The translations under genes were made by a program, and so were the position numbers. The notes under the pieces were generated by a model. The model saw only the letters and a program-made list of their open reading frames with translations, was not told where the DNA came from and ran no database searches. Shown here piece after piece: positions 55,076 to 64,000 of a stretch of DNA of 64,000 bases. Every line of letters begins with the position of its first letter. The stretch's first letter is position 1. Source of the stretch: Pedobacter rhizosphaerae (GTDB taxonomy: Bacteria > Bacteroidota > Bacteroidia > Sphingobacteriales > Sphingobacteriaceae); NCBI RefSeq assembly GCF_900111155.1, contig NZ_FOGG01000013.1:1-64000 (forward strand). The letters run 5' to 3'.

Positions 55076-55431
55076 TGGAAACTTTTCAATTGACCCGAAT
55101 CTATGCGGATGAAAATGGCGAAAGTCATTTTGAAGACCTGACCATCCCTTTATTGCCCAATGGGGAAATCGGATTCCTTTCTGAGGCAGAAAATACCAAG
55201 AGTATTATCTTCAGGAAGGTAAAACCTGATTATGATTTTGATTTCCATCATGCGCCGCAGAAACAATACATCGTTTTACTGGATGGAATAATCGAGATTG
55301 AAACCTCTGCCGGAGAAAAAAGAAGCTTTACCGGAGGACAAATCCTGCTGGTAGAAGATACCTGGGGAAAGGGTCATAGAACAAAAAATATTCAGTCCAG
55401 TCTGAGATCCAGCATTTTCATTACCTTATAA
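55075..55431 (+). CDS. Small cupin-domain protein
   Basis: A 118-residue single-domain cupin: motif 1 YDFDFHHAPQKQYIVLLDG (His pair) and motif 2 GGQILLVEDTWGKGHRTKN (His). No signal is present, so it is cytosolic. The start overlaps the hydrolase stop (TAATG). Its role in the dioxygenase/hydrolase pathway is unknown. Confidence 0.82.
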   Translation: METFQLTRIYADENGESHFEDLTIPLLPNGEIGFLSEAENTKSIIFRKVKPDYDFDFHHAPQKQYIVLLDGIIEIETSAGEKRSFTGGQILLVEDTWGKGHRTKNIQSSLRSSIFITL

Positions 55432-55446
55432 TTTTTCGTTTTGATC

Positions 55447-55484
55447 AACAGGGCTCTAACATATTCGGAGTCCTGTTATTTTTC
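55447..55484. terminator. Bidirectional terminator between convergent genes
   Basis: Arms aacagggctc (55447-55456) and gagtcctgtt (55468-55477) pair over 10 bases with one G-T, followed by T on the plus strand. The 3' arm overlaps the stop codon of the Crp-like gene (55476-55478). Confidence 0.6.
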
Positions 55485-56057
55485 TTTGGCCATTCGTGTA
55501 CGTACTTTGCTCAAAAACTCGGCTGACATGCCCAGATAGGATGCGATATAATGCTGAGGTACGCGCTGAGGGATAGTAGGATAATGGGCTAAGAAATCGA
55601 GATACTTTTCGTGTGCCGTTTTCGAAATACTGAAGTACAACCTGTTTTGCAATACATTAAGATAACGTTCGACCAAAATGCGATAAAAACGTTCAAATCT
55701 GGGCACTGCATTTAGAAGCTCCTCTTTACTTTGGGGACTGAGGTAAAGCAGCTCACAATCCTCAAGCGTTTCAATGAAAATATTTCCTGGTTGTTGTGTA
55801 GAGAAACTGGGTATGTCACTGATCCAGTTATTTTCGATCGCAAACTGAATAATTACTTCCTGCCCCTGCTCATTAATGTAATATTTCCTTAAGCAACCCT
55901 TATTTACAAAGGCTTCAAAATGACAGATTTCCCCTGCCCTGAGCATATAGGTTTTCTTTGGCACAGTTTTAAACTTGAGCAGTTGATTAAAAACCAGTAA
56001 CTCGTCCTCTTTAAACGAGATCTTACTTAAAACACTATGGTTAATCTGAGAATACAA
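55476..56057 (-). CDS. Crp/Fnr-family transcriptional regulator
   Basis: A 193-residue protein: an N-terminal cyclic-nucleotide-binding fold (about residues 25-115, KTYMLRAGEICHFEAFVNKG) and a C-terminal winged HTH (about 150-193, RVPQHYIASYLGMSAEFLSK). It is the short Bacteroidota type. The start codon is TTG at 56057; no in-frame ATG is near. It is convergent to the mhq-like operon and may or may not regulate it. Confidence 0.8.
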   Translation of the reverse strand: MYSQINHSVLSKISFKEDELLVFNQLLKFKTVPKKTYMLRAGEICHFEAFVNKGCLRKYYINEQGQEVIIQFAIENNWISDIPSFSTQQPGNIFIETLEDCELLYLSPQSKEELLNAVPRFERFYRILVERYLNVLQNRLYFSISKTAHEKYLDFLAHYPTIPQRVPQHYIASYLGMSAEFLSKVRTRMAKEK

Positions 56058-56119
56058 AATATTGAATTTGATGGATGATTGGGAAATTCAAAATTAATTA
56101 AAAAGACTTAGATACCACC

Positions 56120-56360
56120 AAACCCATATGAGAATAAAAGATAATGGAAGAGGGGCTAATGATAGTGCCACCAAGTACATCTTACATCTCTACATCTATC
56201 TCAATTAATGTAAAAGGGAAAAATGGAAGATGGATTAGCCAAAATGCCATGAAGTCCATCTCACATCACATCTATCTCAATTAATGTAAGAGGGAAAAAT
56301 GGAAGATGGATTTGCCAAGATGCCACGAAGTCCATCTTACATCAACACATCTTACATACT
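56120..56360. repeat. Three copies of the 71-bp repeat family
   Basis: Units with gtaagagggaaaaatggaag, then atgga, followed by a variable centre and agtccatcttacatc. They are the same family as the array at 35.0-35.3 kb. The tail can pair with the head, so each unit is an imperfect hairpin. It fills the gap between the Crp-like gene and the GH32 gene. No gene is seen. Confidence 0.8.
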
Positions 56361-56369
56361 TTAAATAAT

Positions 56370-58016
56370 TTACCAGATTGATTTCACCGAAAACACCTCT
56401 AAATCCTTCACTGTTATGTTGGTTCCCCAAAAACGAAGTCCTTCCTTGTTATTGGCATCTAATTTTCGCTGGATAGAATAAGAATAAGCGCCGCCATCAA
56501 TAAACACTTCTACAGAAGTTCTGTCTATATAAATATCAGCAGAAATTTCCATGCTCGCCATATCCTGAGGGGAATAAAACACACCGTTTACCAGGTTAAA
56601 GTTCATATCATAATCCAATATCCGCTGGCCGTTAAGACTCAGCCCTGCACTGGTGGCATGAGATAATTTAATCCTGGTTTTGATGCGCAGTTTATCGCTT
56701 CCCTGGTATGTTTTCAGCTTTTCATTTGCAGCTGCTTCAGTTAAATTCTCCCATTTGTTTTCGGTACTAAATAACTGTTCAGCTTCTTTGATTGGTTCGC
56801 TAAACAGTCTTACACCATCTTTTGTCGTTTTAAGCTTAAGTTCTGTTGGCAATAACATCATCCCGTTGAAAGGCATGCCTTCATGGCTAATTCTACCCCA
56901 ACCCAATTGAATTCTTCTTCCATCCGATTCTGGAATATTACTGAAAGTTTGTGCGGCATAAATGGTCCCTGTTACATAGTAATATTTGCCGGTTTCGGGC
57001 ATAAATTTCTTCCCATCAAACGAACCCAGCATATAGGTATTGGATGCGCCGTACATTACCCACTTGGTTTTAGTTTTATCGCCATCAATGGGTAATTCGA
57101 ATAAATCCGGGCACTCCCAAAAACCTGTAGTATGGCTTTCGTAAGTCCAGTCGAGTAAATTTTTAGAAGTATAAATAGAATGCCCATCCCTTTCATTGAG
57201 CACCATAACCCAATGATTTCCTGGCTTGTACCAAAACACCCTTGGATCTCTGGTATCTACACTATTCCATTTTGCTTTCGAATCAATTACCGGGTTCTTG
57301 CTGTATTTAGCCCAGGTACGTCCCTTATCCAAACTATAAGCGATACATTGTGTTTGTTTATCGGCTGTATTAGCCGTGTAAGCGGCAACCATGGCTGGTG
57401 TACTTCCTTTATTAAAACCCGCTGTGTTGGTGTAATCGATCACCGCTGATCCGGAAAACATGGTTCCCAGTTCATCCGGAAGAAGTGCCACAGGCAGCTC
57501 CTGCCAATGGATCATATCTTTGCTTACTGCATGCCCCCATGACATATTTTCCCACTCCCGTTCGTAAGGGTTATGTTGATAAAAGAGGTGATACTCTCCT
57601 TCGTAAAAGATCAATCCGTTCGGATCATTTATCCACCCTCTCCTGGAAGTAAAATGAAACTGGGGCCGGTTTTTCTCTTTATAAATGAGCTCCTGACCTT
57701 CAATTTCATCATGCTGATAAATCTTTTGCAGTCCGGAGGATTTTCCGTCATAACTGATTTTGATGGTTTTACCCTTTAAGGCAGTCACATCACAAAACAC
57801 CCAATACTCTGGTTCATCTCCGGATAACCGGATTTTAAAAACCCTTTCCGTTTTACCACCCAGTTCAAATTTCATATTTCCCCGCTCCTGTTTTTGGGAT
57901 ACCGGGAGATTGAGGTATTTTTTAGTAATCTTAATGGTAATGTCATCCGCAACAGCGGCTTGAAAAATGAACAGCAGAATTCCGATGCCCAATATTGTCT
58001 TAATGGTAACTTTCAT
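56370..58016 (-). CDS. GH32 beta-fructosidase (levanase/inulinase-like)
   Basis: A 548-residue exported enzyme with a Sec signal (ends FQAAVAD), an N-terminal beta domain of about 100 residues, a five-bladed propeller with WINDPNG (nucleophile Asp), RDPRVFW (transition-state Asp) and ECPDLFEL (acid/base Glu), and a C-terminal beta-sandwich ending DLEVFSVKSI. It releases terminal fructose from sucrose-type or fructan substrates. It sits in the same run as two alpha-galactosidase-like genes. Confidence 0.92.
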   Translation of the reverse strand: MKVTIKTILGIGILLFIFQAAVADDITIKITKKYLNLPVSQKQERGNMKFELGGKTERVFKIRLSGDEPEYWVFCDVTALKGKTIKISYDGKSSGLQKIYQHDEIEGQELIYKEKNRPQFHFTSRRGWINDPNGLIFYEGEYHLFYQHNPYEREWENMSWGHAVSKDMIHWQELPVALLPDELGTMFSGSAVIDYTNTAGFNKGSTPAMVAAYTANTADKQTQCIAYSLDKGRTWAKYSKNPVIDSKAKWNSVDTRDPRVFWYKPGNHWVMVLNERDGHSIYTSKNLLDWTYESHTTGFWECPDLFELPIDGDKTKTKWVMYGASNTYMLGSFDGKKFMPETGKYYYVTGTIYAAQTFSNIPESDGRRIQLGWGRISHEGMPFNGMMLLPTELKLKTTKDGVRLFSEPIKEAEQLFSTENKWENLTEAAANEKLKTYQGSDKLRIKTRIKLSHATSAGLSLNGQRILDYDMNFNLVNGVFYSPQDMASMEISADIYIDRTSVEVFIDGGAYSYSIQRKLDANNKEGLRFWGTNITVKDLEVFSVKSIW

Positions 58017-58191
58017 TTTGGTTAGAATGAACTTTGAGTAAATGAATTACAGCGCCTAAAGAAACTGTTCAGTAAACTTAACTAAAAGGTTTTACTTAAT
58101 AAATAATTATTCAACTTTACTGGAGTGAGCAATTAAATTTAGTAAACTGTTCTAATACAGACTCTCATTCAATCATTCTCTAATTCACTCA

Positions 58192-60144
58192 TTAATTATC
58201 ATCCGTTCTAAAAGGCGTGGCGGGTAAGCCCGATTTGTTGGTCAGGTTTGCCTCTGGATTATCTGCCCAGCCATACCGTACCGCTACCGGATGAGGCACA
58301 TCGGGAGCGCTTACGATAATCTTATCGCCAATAATTTTTGCATCTGCCCAGTAGAATTTACGGTCTTGGCCTGCAATTGAAAATCCGGTTAGGCTTTTTC
58401 CGGTAGATTTGAGTTGCTCGGCAAAATTGAAACTAAGTTCAACAGACTGATTAACCACTTTCATGCTGCTATACTGAGGACCAGAATAAGCAATATGCTT
58501 TCCATATACCTTAGCCAGTGCAATTAAGGCCAAACGCTTGCCCACCTCTTGCTTGTTTTTGGGATGAATATCCTGAGAATCGCCAATATCAATGGTTACC
58601 GCCATGCCAGTATTTGGAAGTGCCAACGTATTCAATTGCGCATCCCTAAGTTCTGCCCATTGTGAGTCACCAGGGGTGGAAGTTTTCGCTTTAAAATTGG
58701 CCAATTGAACAAAGAGGAAAGGGAAATCACCTATGTTCCAATGTCTACGCCAATCTTTTATCAGAGAAGGAAAAAGTGTACGGTATTGCGCTGCACGTTC
58801 GGCATTCGACTCGCCTTGATACCAGATCGCGCCTTTGATGGTGTATTTCAGAAAAGGATTTACCATCGCATTAAACAATACGGTAGGCCGGTTAGCGGTT
58901 TGGTTAGATGAAGGTGAAGGACCAACCTTTTTTAAATCCAGGGCTACACGATAAAGCCAATCTCCACTCAAATCTATTTTACCGGCATTGCCCAAATCTA
59001 GAAACACCTGACTTTTTTCGCCATAAATTCCGCCGCCGCCGCCACTATCCATTACACGAACCACCAATAAATGCTCGCCAGGGGTTAAACTTGCAGCTGG
59101 AATTTTATATTTTCTATTTTGGTTGTAACCTACAGTTTCACCTATAAGTTTACCATCTAAAAAGGTCATGTCGTTATCATCAATTTGCGCCAGGCTGAGT
59201 TTTGCATCTTCTTTCGGCTGCTCGATAATTACAATCTTCCTTTTAAGGTAAACAATACCATCAAACCCGGGCAGTGCAGTATCTTCCCACAATGCAGGAA
59301 CAGTCATTCTACTCCAATCTTTTTCGGTAGCATCAGTAGTCCAAGTATATTTACCGCCACTAAACCCGAGGTCTGATTCCCTAACCTTTTTCTCCCAGTT
59401 TTCTTGTAATTTCTCTTTATCTACATTTTTGTTCAGCAATGCCTCAGTTTGAATGCGTTCGGTTTCTGCTTTAAAATCTGGAAGTGTTTTAAGCGTTTGG
59501 GCACTTGTCCAGGCCTCAGCAATTGTACCACCCCATGAAGCATGAATTAAGCCAATGGGAATACCTGTATTTTTATAAACTTCTCTTGCAAAGAAATACG
59601 CGGTAGATGAAAATTCAGAGATCGTATTTGGCGAGCAGTTTTGCCAGCCTCCAGAAGAAATGCTCGCCTCTTCAATGGGCAAATCAGCCGTTACATGGTT
59701 AACCTGAAGCAATCTGATATTGGGATAATTGGCCTGACGGATCTCTTCCTCATAGTTATTTACCTTTCCCCAGCGTGCCAAAGGCATTTCCATATTGGAT
59801 TGGCCAGAGCAAAACCAAACCTCCCCAATCATCACATTGTTTAAGGTCAATACTTCGCCATCAGAAATAGTAATGGTATACGGGCCTCCATATGCAGGTG
59901 TAGCCACCTTAATCTCCCATTTGCCAACTGCATTACTTTTAACCGCATAGGATAATTTGTTCCAGGAGCATTTTACAGTGACATTTTTTGCTGGTGTTGC
60001 CTTTCCCCAAAGCGTAACCTTTGTTTTTTGCTGCAAAACCATGTTGGAGCCAAGTGCAGCAGGAAGGGTAATCTTCGCTGAAAGATTAAAACTATTTAAG
60101 AGAAATGTCGCTACAATAATAATTGCCGCCGATTTTAAATTCAT
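58192..60144 (-). CDS. Sialate O-acetylesterase-like (SASA) esterase
   Basis: A 650-residue exported protein with a Sec signal and a SGNH-hydrolase core: GEVWFCSGQSNMEMPLARWG (catalytic Ser) and DIGDSQDIHPKNKQEVGKRL (Asp and His). A beta-sandwich (jelly-roll) insert, about residues 265-385, splits the domain, as usual in this family. Such enzymes deacetylate sugars. Its ATG overlaps the stop of the GH36 gene (TAATG), so it is co-translated with it. Confidence 0.88.
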   Translation of the reverse strand: MNLKSAAIIIVATFLLNSFNLSAKITLPAALGSNMVLQQKTKVTLWGKATPAKNVTVKCSWNKLSYAVKSNAVGKWEIKVATPAYGGPYTITISDGEVLTLNNVMIGEVWFCSGQSNMEMPLARWGKVNNYEEEIRQANYPNIRLLQVNHVTADLPIEEASISSGGWQNCSPNTISEFSSTAYFFAREVYKNTGIPIGLIHASWGGTIAEAWTSAQTLKTLPDFKAETERIQTEALLNKNVDKEKLQENWEKKVRESDLGFSGGKYTWTTDATEKDWSRMTVPALWEDTALPGFDGIVYLKRKIVIIEQPKEDAKLSLAQIDDNDMTFLDGKLIGETVGYNQNRKYKIPAASLTPGEHLLVVRVMDSGGGGGIYGEKSQVFLDLGNAGKIDLSGDWLYRVALDLKKVGPSPSSNQTANRPTVLFNAMVNPFLKYTIKGAIWYQGESNAERAAQYRTLFPSLIKDWRRHWNIGDFPFLFVQLANFKAKTSTPGDSQWAELRDAQLNTLALPNTGMAVTIDIGDSQDIHPKNKQEVGKRLALIALAKVYGKHIAYSGPQYSSMKVVNQSVELSFNFAEQLKSTGKSLTGFSIAGQDRKFYWADAKIIGDKIIVSAPDVPHPVAVRYGWADNPEANLTNKSGLPATPFRTDDN

Positions 60145-62354
60145 TATTTTACCTCCTCTAGTTTAAGCACTACACTGGTTCTGCTTGCGTTAACGTTTGG
60201 ATTATAACCAATTTTCGTTAAGAAATCGCCACTGTAAACCTGGGTCGCATCCAAAGTGCTTTTAGTTCCCGGATAAAGATTGATCTCTGTTAGTTTGTAA
60301 TTTTTATTGGGATTGAGCCCCTGCATTTTAATAGGCAATTTACTCTTTTCTTCATATCGGTTATTCACCAGATAATTAAAAACCACCCCCGATGCTTTAT
60401 CTGCATTCAGATACAACATGGCCGCTACACTTCCCTCTCTTGGATTAGCCAGGCGATATTGGTCTCCCTGCCAGATATCCGTTTTAAGTACATTATAATT
60501 TTTTATCGCCTCCTGGCAAAACAGCAAATCTTTTTCGGGTAATTTCGATACCACAATATCAAAGCCCAGCTTGCCCATCATGGCCACATCTGTTCTGAAT
60601 TTGATGGGTTGTTTTCCCCAGTCGGTAACGTGGTTAGCGCTGCTAATGGCAGGATAGAAATACGAATATTCCCATTGCATGAAGATTCTTTCCATGGGGT
60701 CGGTATTATCGCTTGGCCAGAATTCGGTAAAATATTTCAGGGCGGCATAATCTACCCTTCCACCTCCACCGGAGCATAACATCATCGGCACTTTAGGATA
60801 TTTGGTTCGTATTCTTTCTAAAACACGATACAAACCTTTCACATAATCGATGTAAAAGGCAGCCTGATTTTCTTTTAAATGGGCGGAATAAGCATTGTAA
60901 ATTACGGCATTACAATCCCATTTGATATATGATAACGAAGGATTTTTAGTAAAAAGACCATCAACAATTCCGAACACAAAATCCTGTACCTCAGGATTAC
61001 TTAAATCCAGAACCAATTGATTTCTGAAATAATGCTCTGCCCTTTTAGGTTGTTTAATTACCCAACTCGGATGTTTTTCATAAAGTTCACTTTTCGGGCT
61101 AACCATTTCAGGTTCTATCCAGATCCCAAACTTTACCGCATTTCCTTCGGCTTCTTTAACCAGTGAGGAGATTCCGTTTGGTAACTTGCTTTTATTTTCC
61201 TGCCAATCGCCTAAGCCCACGCGATCGCTATTTCGCGGATATTTATTACCAAACCAACCATCATCCAGTAAAAATAGATCTACCCCCAGCTTCTTGGTAT
61301 CTTTCAGCAAAGCGGCAAGCACCTGCTCGTTAAAATCGAAATAAGTGGCTTCCCAGTTGTTCAGTAACGTTAAACGGTCTCCCTTTCCATCCAAAATCTG
61401 ATAGTTACGTGCCCAGTTTTGTAATTGTCTGCTGGCGGCGCCCTTACCCTGATTAGAAAAAGTGTACAGGAATTTCGGGGTTACAAAAGCCTCATTAGGT
61501 TTTAATTTATAGGGAGAGGCATAATTGTTCATTCCGGCAATTATGCGAAGGTTATCCTGGTAATCTACTTCCAGATCTATCCTAAAATTACCGCTCCATT
61601 CCATTGCCCCATAAAGCACGCTTCCATTATTTTCTGTAGCAGGTGCATCCAGTGAAACCATAAAAACAGAAGGTTGGAAAAGATTGGCTCTTGTACCCAG
61701 CTTACTATCTAAAGTTTTAATCCCGTGGGTAATGCGACTTTCCTCAGGCTGCATTTCTAAGGCCCAATCGCCATGATATTGCTTCAGGTAATAATCTTTG
61801 GCCTTCAAATGAAGATTAGCTGATGCAAATTTCTGCAATATGACATTGCCCTTCTCCTGGTGTTTAATTTCCGTCCATTGCTCAAAAACATTCTCTTTAA
61901 AGTACGACTGATAATATAGCTCCACCTGAAAATTATAGGCTGGATCTTTTAAGAGGATCTTGGTTAAGCTGGTATTATCGTTGATCTTTCTGGTTTCGTG
62001 TGAAACATAGGAAAGGTTCAAGCTATTATTCCCATCACTGTGTACCACCGAAATGGCAGGCTCCAGTAAATTTCTCGAACCTGATGGTGTGTAAACTGAA
62101 TTTAGTTGACCGGTATAATCTTCTGTTTGCTTATAAGTGCCACCAATTAACCCATACTCCTTTGTTGAGACTAGCTTCTGACCAAAATATTGAATGGTAA
62201 CATCGCCACCGTTAACGGCTTTCAATACCAGTGCCTGATTTTCGGTTTCGATGGGAATAATGGTTTGAGCCTTACTGAGCTTTCCCGTAAAAAGTAATGA
62301 AACGAGTAAAACTGTAGCTCGGGAGACTTTTCTAAGACGAACAGATCTGTACAT
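60144..62354 (-). CDS. GH36 alpha-galactosidase
   Basis: A 736-residue exported enzyme: signal peptide, an N-terminal beta-supersandwich, a (beta/alpha)8 barrel and a C-terminal beta domain. The motifs are LFLLDDGWFGNKY, IKWDCNA (nucleophile Asp480) and WPSDNTDP (acid/base Asp549); their spacing of 69 residues matches family 36. It cleaves alpha-1,6-galactosides such as raffinose or melibiose. It lies upstream of the esterase and downstream of the clan-D gene. Confidence 0.92.
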   Translation of the reverse strand: MYRSVRLRKVSRATVLLVSLLFTGKLSKAQTIIPIETENQALVLKAVNGGDVTIQYFGQKLVSTKEYGLIGGTYKQTEDYTGQLNSVYTPSGSRNLLEPAISVVHSDGNNSLNLSYVSHETRKINDNTSLTKILLKDPAYNFQVELYYQSYFKENVFEQWTEIKHQEKGNVILQKFASANLHLKAKDYYLKQYHGDWALEMQPEESRITHGIKTLDSKLGTRANLFQPSVFMVSLDAPATENNGSVLYGAMEWSGNFRIDLEVDYQDNLRIIAGMNNYASPYKLKPNEAFVTPKFLYTFSNQGKGAASRQLQNWARNYQILDGKGDRLTLLNNWEATYFDFNEQVLAALLKDTKKLGVDLFLLDDGWFGNKYPRNSDRVGLGDWQENKSKLPNGISSLVKEAEGNAVKFGIWIEPEMVSPKSELYEKHPSWVIKQPKRAEHYFRNQLVLDLSNPEVQDFVFGIVDGLFTKNPSLSYIKWDCNAVIYNAYSAHLKENQAAFYIDYVKGLYRVLERIRTKYPKVPMMLCSGGGGRVDYAALKYFTEFWPSDNTDPMERIFMQWEYSYFYPAISSANHVTDWGKQPIKFRTDVAMMGKLGFDIVVSKLPEKDLLFCQEAIKNYNVLKTDIWQGDQYRLANPREGSVAAMLYLNADKASGVVFNYLVNNRYEEKSKLPIKMQGLNPNKNYKLTEINLYPGTKSTLDATQVYSGDFLTKIGYNPNVNASRTSVVLKLEEVK

Positions 62355-62384
62355 TTTATTTTGTTTAGGTTATTGATAGATAGA

Positions 62385-64000
62385 TTAATGTGATGATGAA
62401 ACCTGGAGTAAAATAGCCTGCTCAGGTTGCAGTTTAATAGTAGTATGATTTTGAATGTGATACGGTGTTCCGCTGATTAGTTCTTTAGCTTCAACAAAAC
62501 TTCCTGCAATATTTAAGCGCTCAAAATGGATTGGAATTTCCTGCGCTGTTTTGTTGTAATTGAATATGGCCAGGTATTTCTTATTTCCAAAATGCTTTAT
62601 AAACAAGTTGGAAGCTTCTTTTTGAAGCGCCCCTTCTACCGGCTGAAAGGCTTTTCCATCTTTTAAAACCGCTAACACTTCCTGATTTTGGAATAATTTT
62701 TTAGCCCTTTCAGTCCAGGGGCCATGCTGCGAAAAATCATCGCCACAGATAAAAGTACCCGTAACTATTGCTGAAAGCATCCTGGAAACATTGGTTTCGT
62801 AAGATTCTGTACCCAACACTACATGATCGCCATCTACATAATCATAAAGATGGGTTTGCCACCAGCCATTGGTTACACTATTTAGGGTGTATTTAGTATC
62901 GTTAATAGATTTAAAAGCATCGCAGGCAATTCGCCTTACATGCACATATGGAGCTGTGGCCAGGCTTGGTGATATTGCTGCATACACTAACATTTTATTA
63001 TCCAGTTCCTGGAGTAAAAAATCCATTCCAAATCGGTAAGCCTGCATACCAGTTTGAATTTTGGCATTATAAAAATGATCGGATTCTACCGCAGCATGAC
63101 CTAAAAAGTCTATTTTAATCATCTCAAAACCACAGGCTTTAAACTTCCCGATCATATATTTTATCCGCTGCAAAGTGCCCGGATGGGTAGGATCTAATGC
63201 TCTGGCCCCATCAAAATCGTGGTAGCCCTTGCCTATTTTAGTCCACATTTCTGAAAAATTGTAATCTACACCATTTGCCTTACGATCGCCTCCGGCAGCA
63301 AAACCCCAATCGGTAAAGGGTGCCCAGTAAATACCGGGTTTTAGCCCCTTGCTTTTGCAGTAATCGGCAAATGCTTTGAGTTTGGAATAATCTTCATGCT
63401 GCACCAGGTTATCCCAGTAAGAATCCAGATCAACAAAACATACACCATCATTTCTAAAATTTTTTAAACTATCGGCAAAAAAATCGACCACCTTCATGGC
63501 TTTCTCCTGAGATATTTTTTCCTGCATTACGCCCCAACTGTTCCAACCGATTGGCGTGGGCTTGTTCCATTTAAAAACTACTCTGGTTTGGTTGGCTTTA
63601 ACTGCTTTGGCAAACTCTTCCATACCCAGGCGCCAATCCGGAAAATAACCAAACAATACTTTAGCTGAAGCAATGGTATTTCCACTTAAAAAACCATGTG
63701 CCAGTCGATCTCTGGTTAATTCATAAGCGGTATAACCACAAATAGCACTCATTTCGGCATTTGCGTTTTGCTTTTGCGTTTTAATTCCTGTTTTCCAGTC
63801 GGCCTGTTGCAACGAACCCATTACCAGCCCATTACGAGTAGCATTGCTGTATAAAACACCTAGCTCTGCGCTGATGGATTGATCTGTTTGAGCCCAGCTT
63901 TTCGCTTCATAGCTGATAAAAGTATCATTATCAAAGGGCGCGATTAAGGTGGTTAAATCCGGATTTTCCAAACCTGCCTTAAGCGATGCATGAATTGGAA
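62385..64000 (-). CDS. Clan GH-D alpha-galactosidase-like protein, 5' end beyond the window
   Basis: The frame stays open to base 64000, so the N-terminus is missing; at least 538 codons are present. It has GWNSWGVMQEK (strand 1), CFVDLDSYWDN, LKPGIYWAPFTDWGF, FEMIKIDFLGH (candidate nucleophile Asp) and ACDAFKSINDT (candidate acid/base), followed by a small beta domain. GH27 or a GH36-like subgroup are both possible. It stands 30 bases upstream of the GH36 gene on the same strand, so it is probably part of the same sugar-utilisation operon. Confidence 0.82.
   Translation of the reverse strand, partial: PIHASLKAGLENPDLTTLIAPFDNDTFISYEAKSWAQTDQSISAELGVLYSNATRNGLVMGSLQQADWKTGIKTQKQNANAEMSAICGYTAYELTRDRLAHGFLSGNTIASAKVLFGYFPDWRLGMEEFAKAVKANQTRVVFKWNKPTPIGWNSWGVMQEKISQEKAMKVVDFFADSLKNFRNDGVCFVDLDSYWDNLVQHEDYSKLKAFADYCKSKGLKPGIYWAPFTDWGFAAGGDRKANGVDYNFSEMWTKIGKGYHDFDGARALDPTHPGTLQRIKYMIGKFKACGFEMIKIDFLGHAAVESDHFYNAKIQTGMQAYRFGMDFLLQELDNKMLVYAAISPSLATAPYVHVRRIACDAFKSINDTKYTLNSVTNGWWQTHLYDYVDGDHVVLGTESYETNVSRMLSAIVTGTFICGDDFSQHGPWTERAKKLFQNQEVLAVLKDGKAFQPVEGALQKEASNLFIKHFGNKKYLAIFNYNKTAQEIPIHFERLNIAGSFVEAKELISGTPYHIQNHTTIKLQPEQAILLQVSSSH

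Overview
The window looks like a chromosomal segment of a Bacteroidota bacterium of the Sphingobacteriaceae type (Pedobacter-like; the genus is inference). The pointers are low GC by eye, many ATG starts without a clear Shine-Dalgarno, several exact TAnnTTTG -7 boxes (the Bacteroidota sigma-A element), many SPI/SPII signal peptides, and families common in that group (DUF1543, DUF2271, DUF2147, DUF5694, PepSY-reductase fusions, GH32/GH36 sugar loci). No phage, insertion sequence, CRISPR or rRNA was recognised; there are two tRNA genes.

Layout. 0-8 kb: scattered small genes (a membrane protein with a DUF5694 lipoprotein, a cupin, an epoxide hydrolase broken at a 9-base homopolymer, and a DUF1543 / FAD-NAD(P)-binding pair). 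8.4-8.6 kb: tRNA-Gly(GCC) and tRNA-Leu(TAA), each followed by a hairpin. 8.9-12.8 kb: SRPBCC protein, APH-like kinase, dienelactone hydrolase, a YCF48-like beta-propeller and a DUF2147 protein. 13.0-19.8 kb: RND efflux operon 1 (TolC, permease, adaptor, AraC regulator). 19.8-20.5 kb: a dense degenerate repeat array. 20.5-23.9 kb: DoxX; a tight DinB/DinB/DUF1579-like/DUF1801 operon; a divergent GlxA-like regulator. 24.0-31.6 kb: a two-component system followed by a heavy-metal (CzcCBA/CusCBA-like) RND operon, with a direct-repeat operator candidate between them. 31.6-32.7 kb: an array of 102-bp palindrome-bearing repeats. 32.7-35.0 kb: AraC regulator and a secreted amidohydrolase. 35.0-36.5 kb: 71-bp repeats, a 14-bp inverted repeat and a split YeeE/YedE transporter. 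36.8-42.0 kb: an ApbE / PepSY-diflavin reductase / DUF2271 / ankyrin cassette. 42.4-48.1 kb: RND operon 3 (adaptor, permease, NodT-like lipoprotein). 49.0-53.1 kb: a secreted fibronectin-III polymorphic-toxin-like gene, interrupted by one in-frame TAA, with a candidate immunity gene. 53.5-56.1 kb: an mhq-like operon (VOC dioxygenase, hydrolase, cupin) facing a Crp-type regulator. 56.1-64.0 kb: another copy of the 35-kb repeat family, then GH32, sialate O-acetylesterase, GH36 and a clan-D alpha-galactosidase-like gene cut by the window edge.

How the genes work together. Three complete tripartite RND pumps lie within 35 kb; the middle one probably exports metal under its own two-component system. 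The ApbE/DUF2271/PepSY-reductase/ankyrin group can be read as an electron route across the inner membrane to a covalently flavinylated periplasmic protein. The terminal glycosidases together would dismantle raffinose-family oligosaccharides (alpha-galactosyl sucrose).

All calls come from reading the sequence; no database search was run, so family names rest on recognised motifs and memory of the families.
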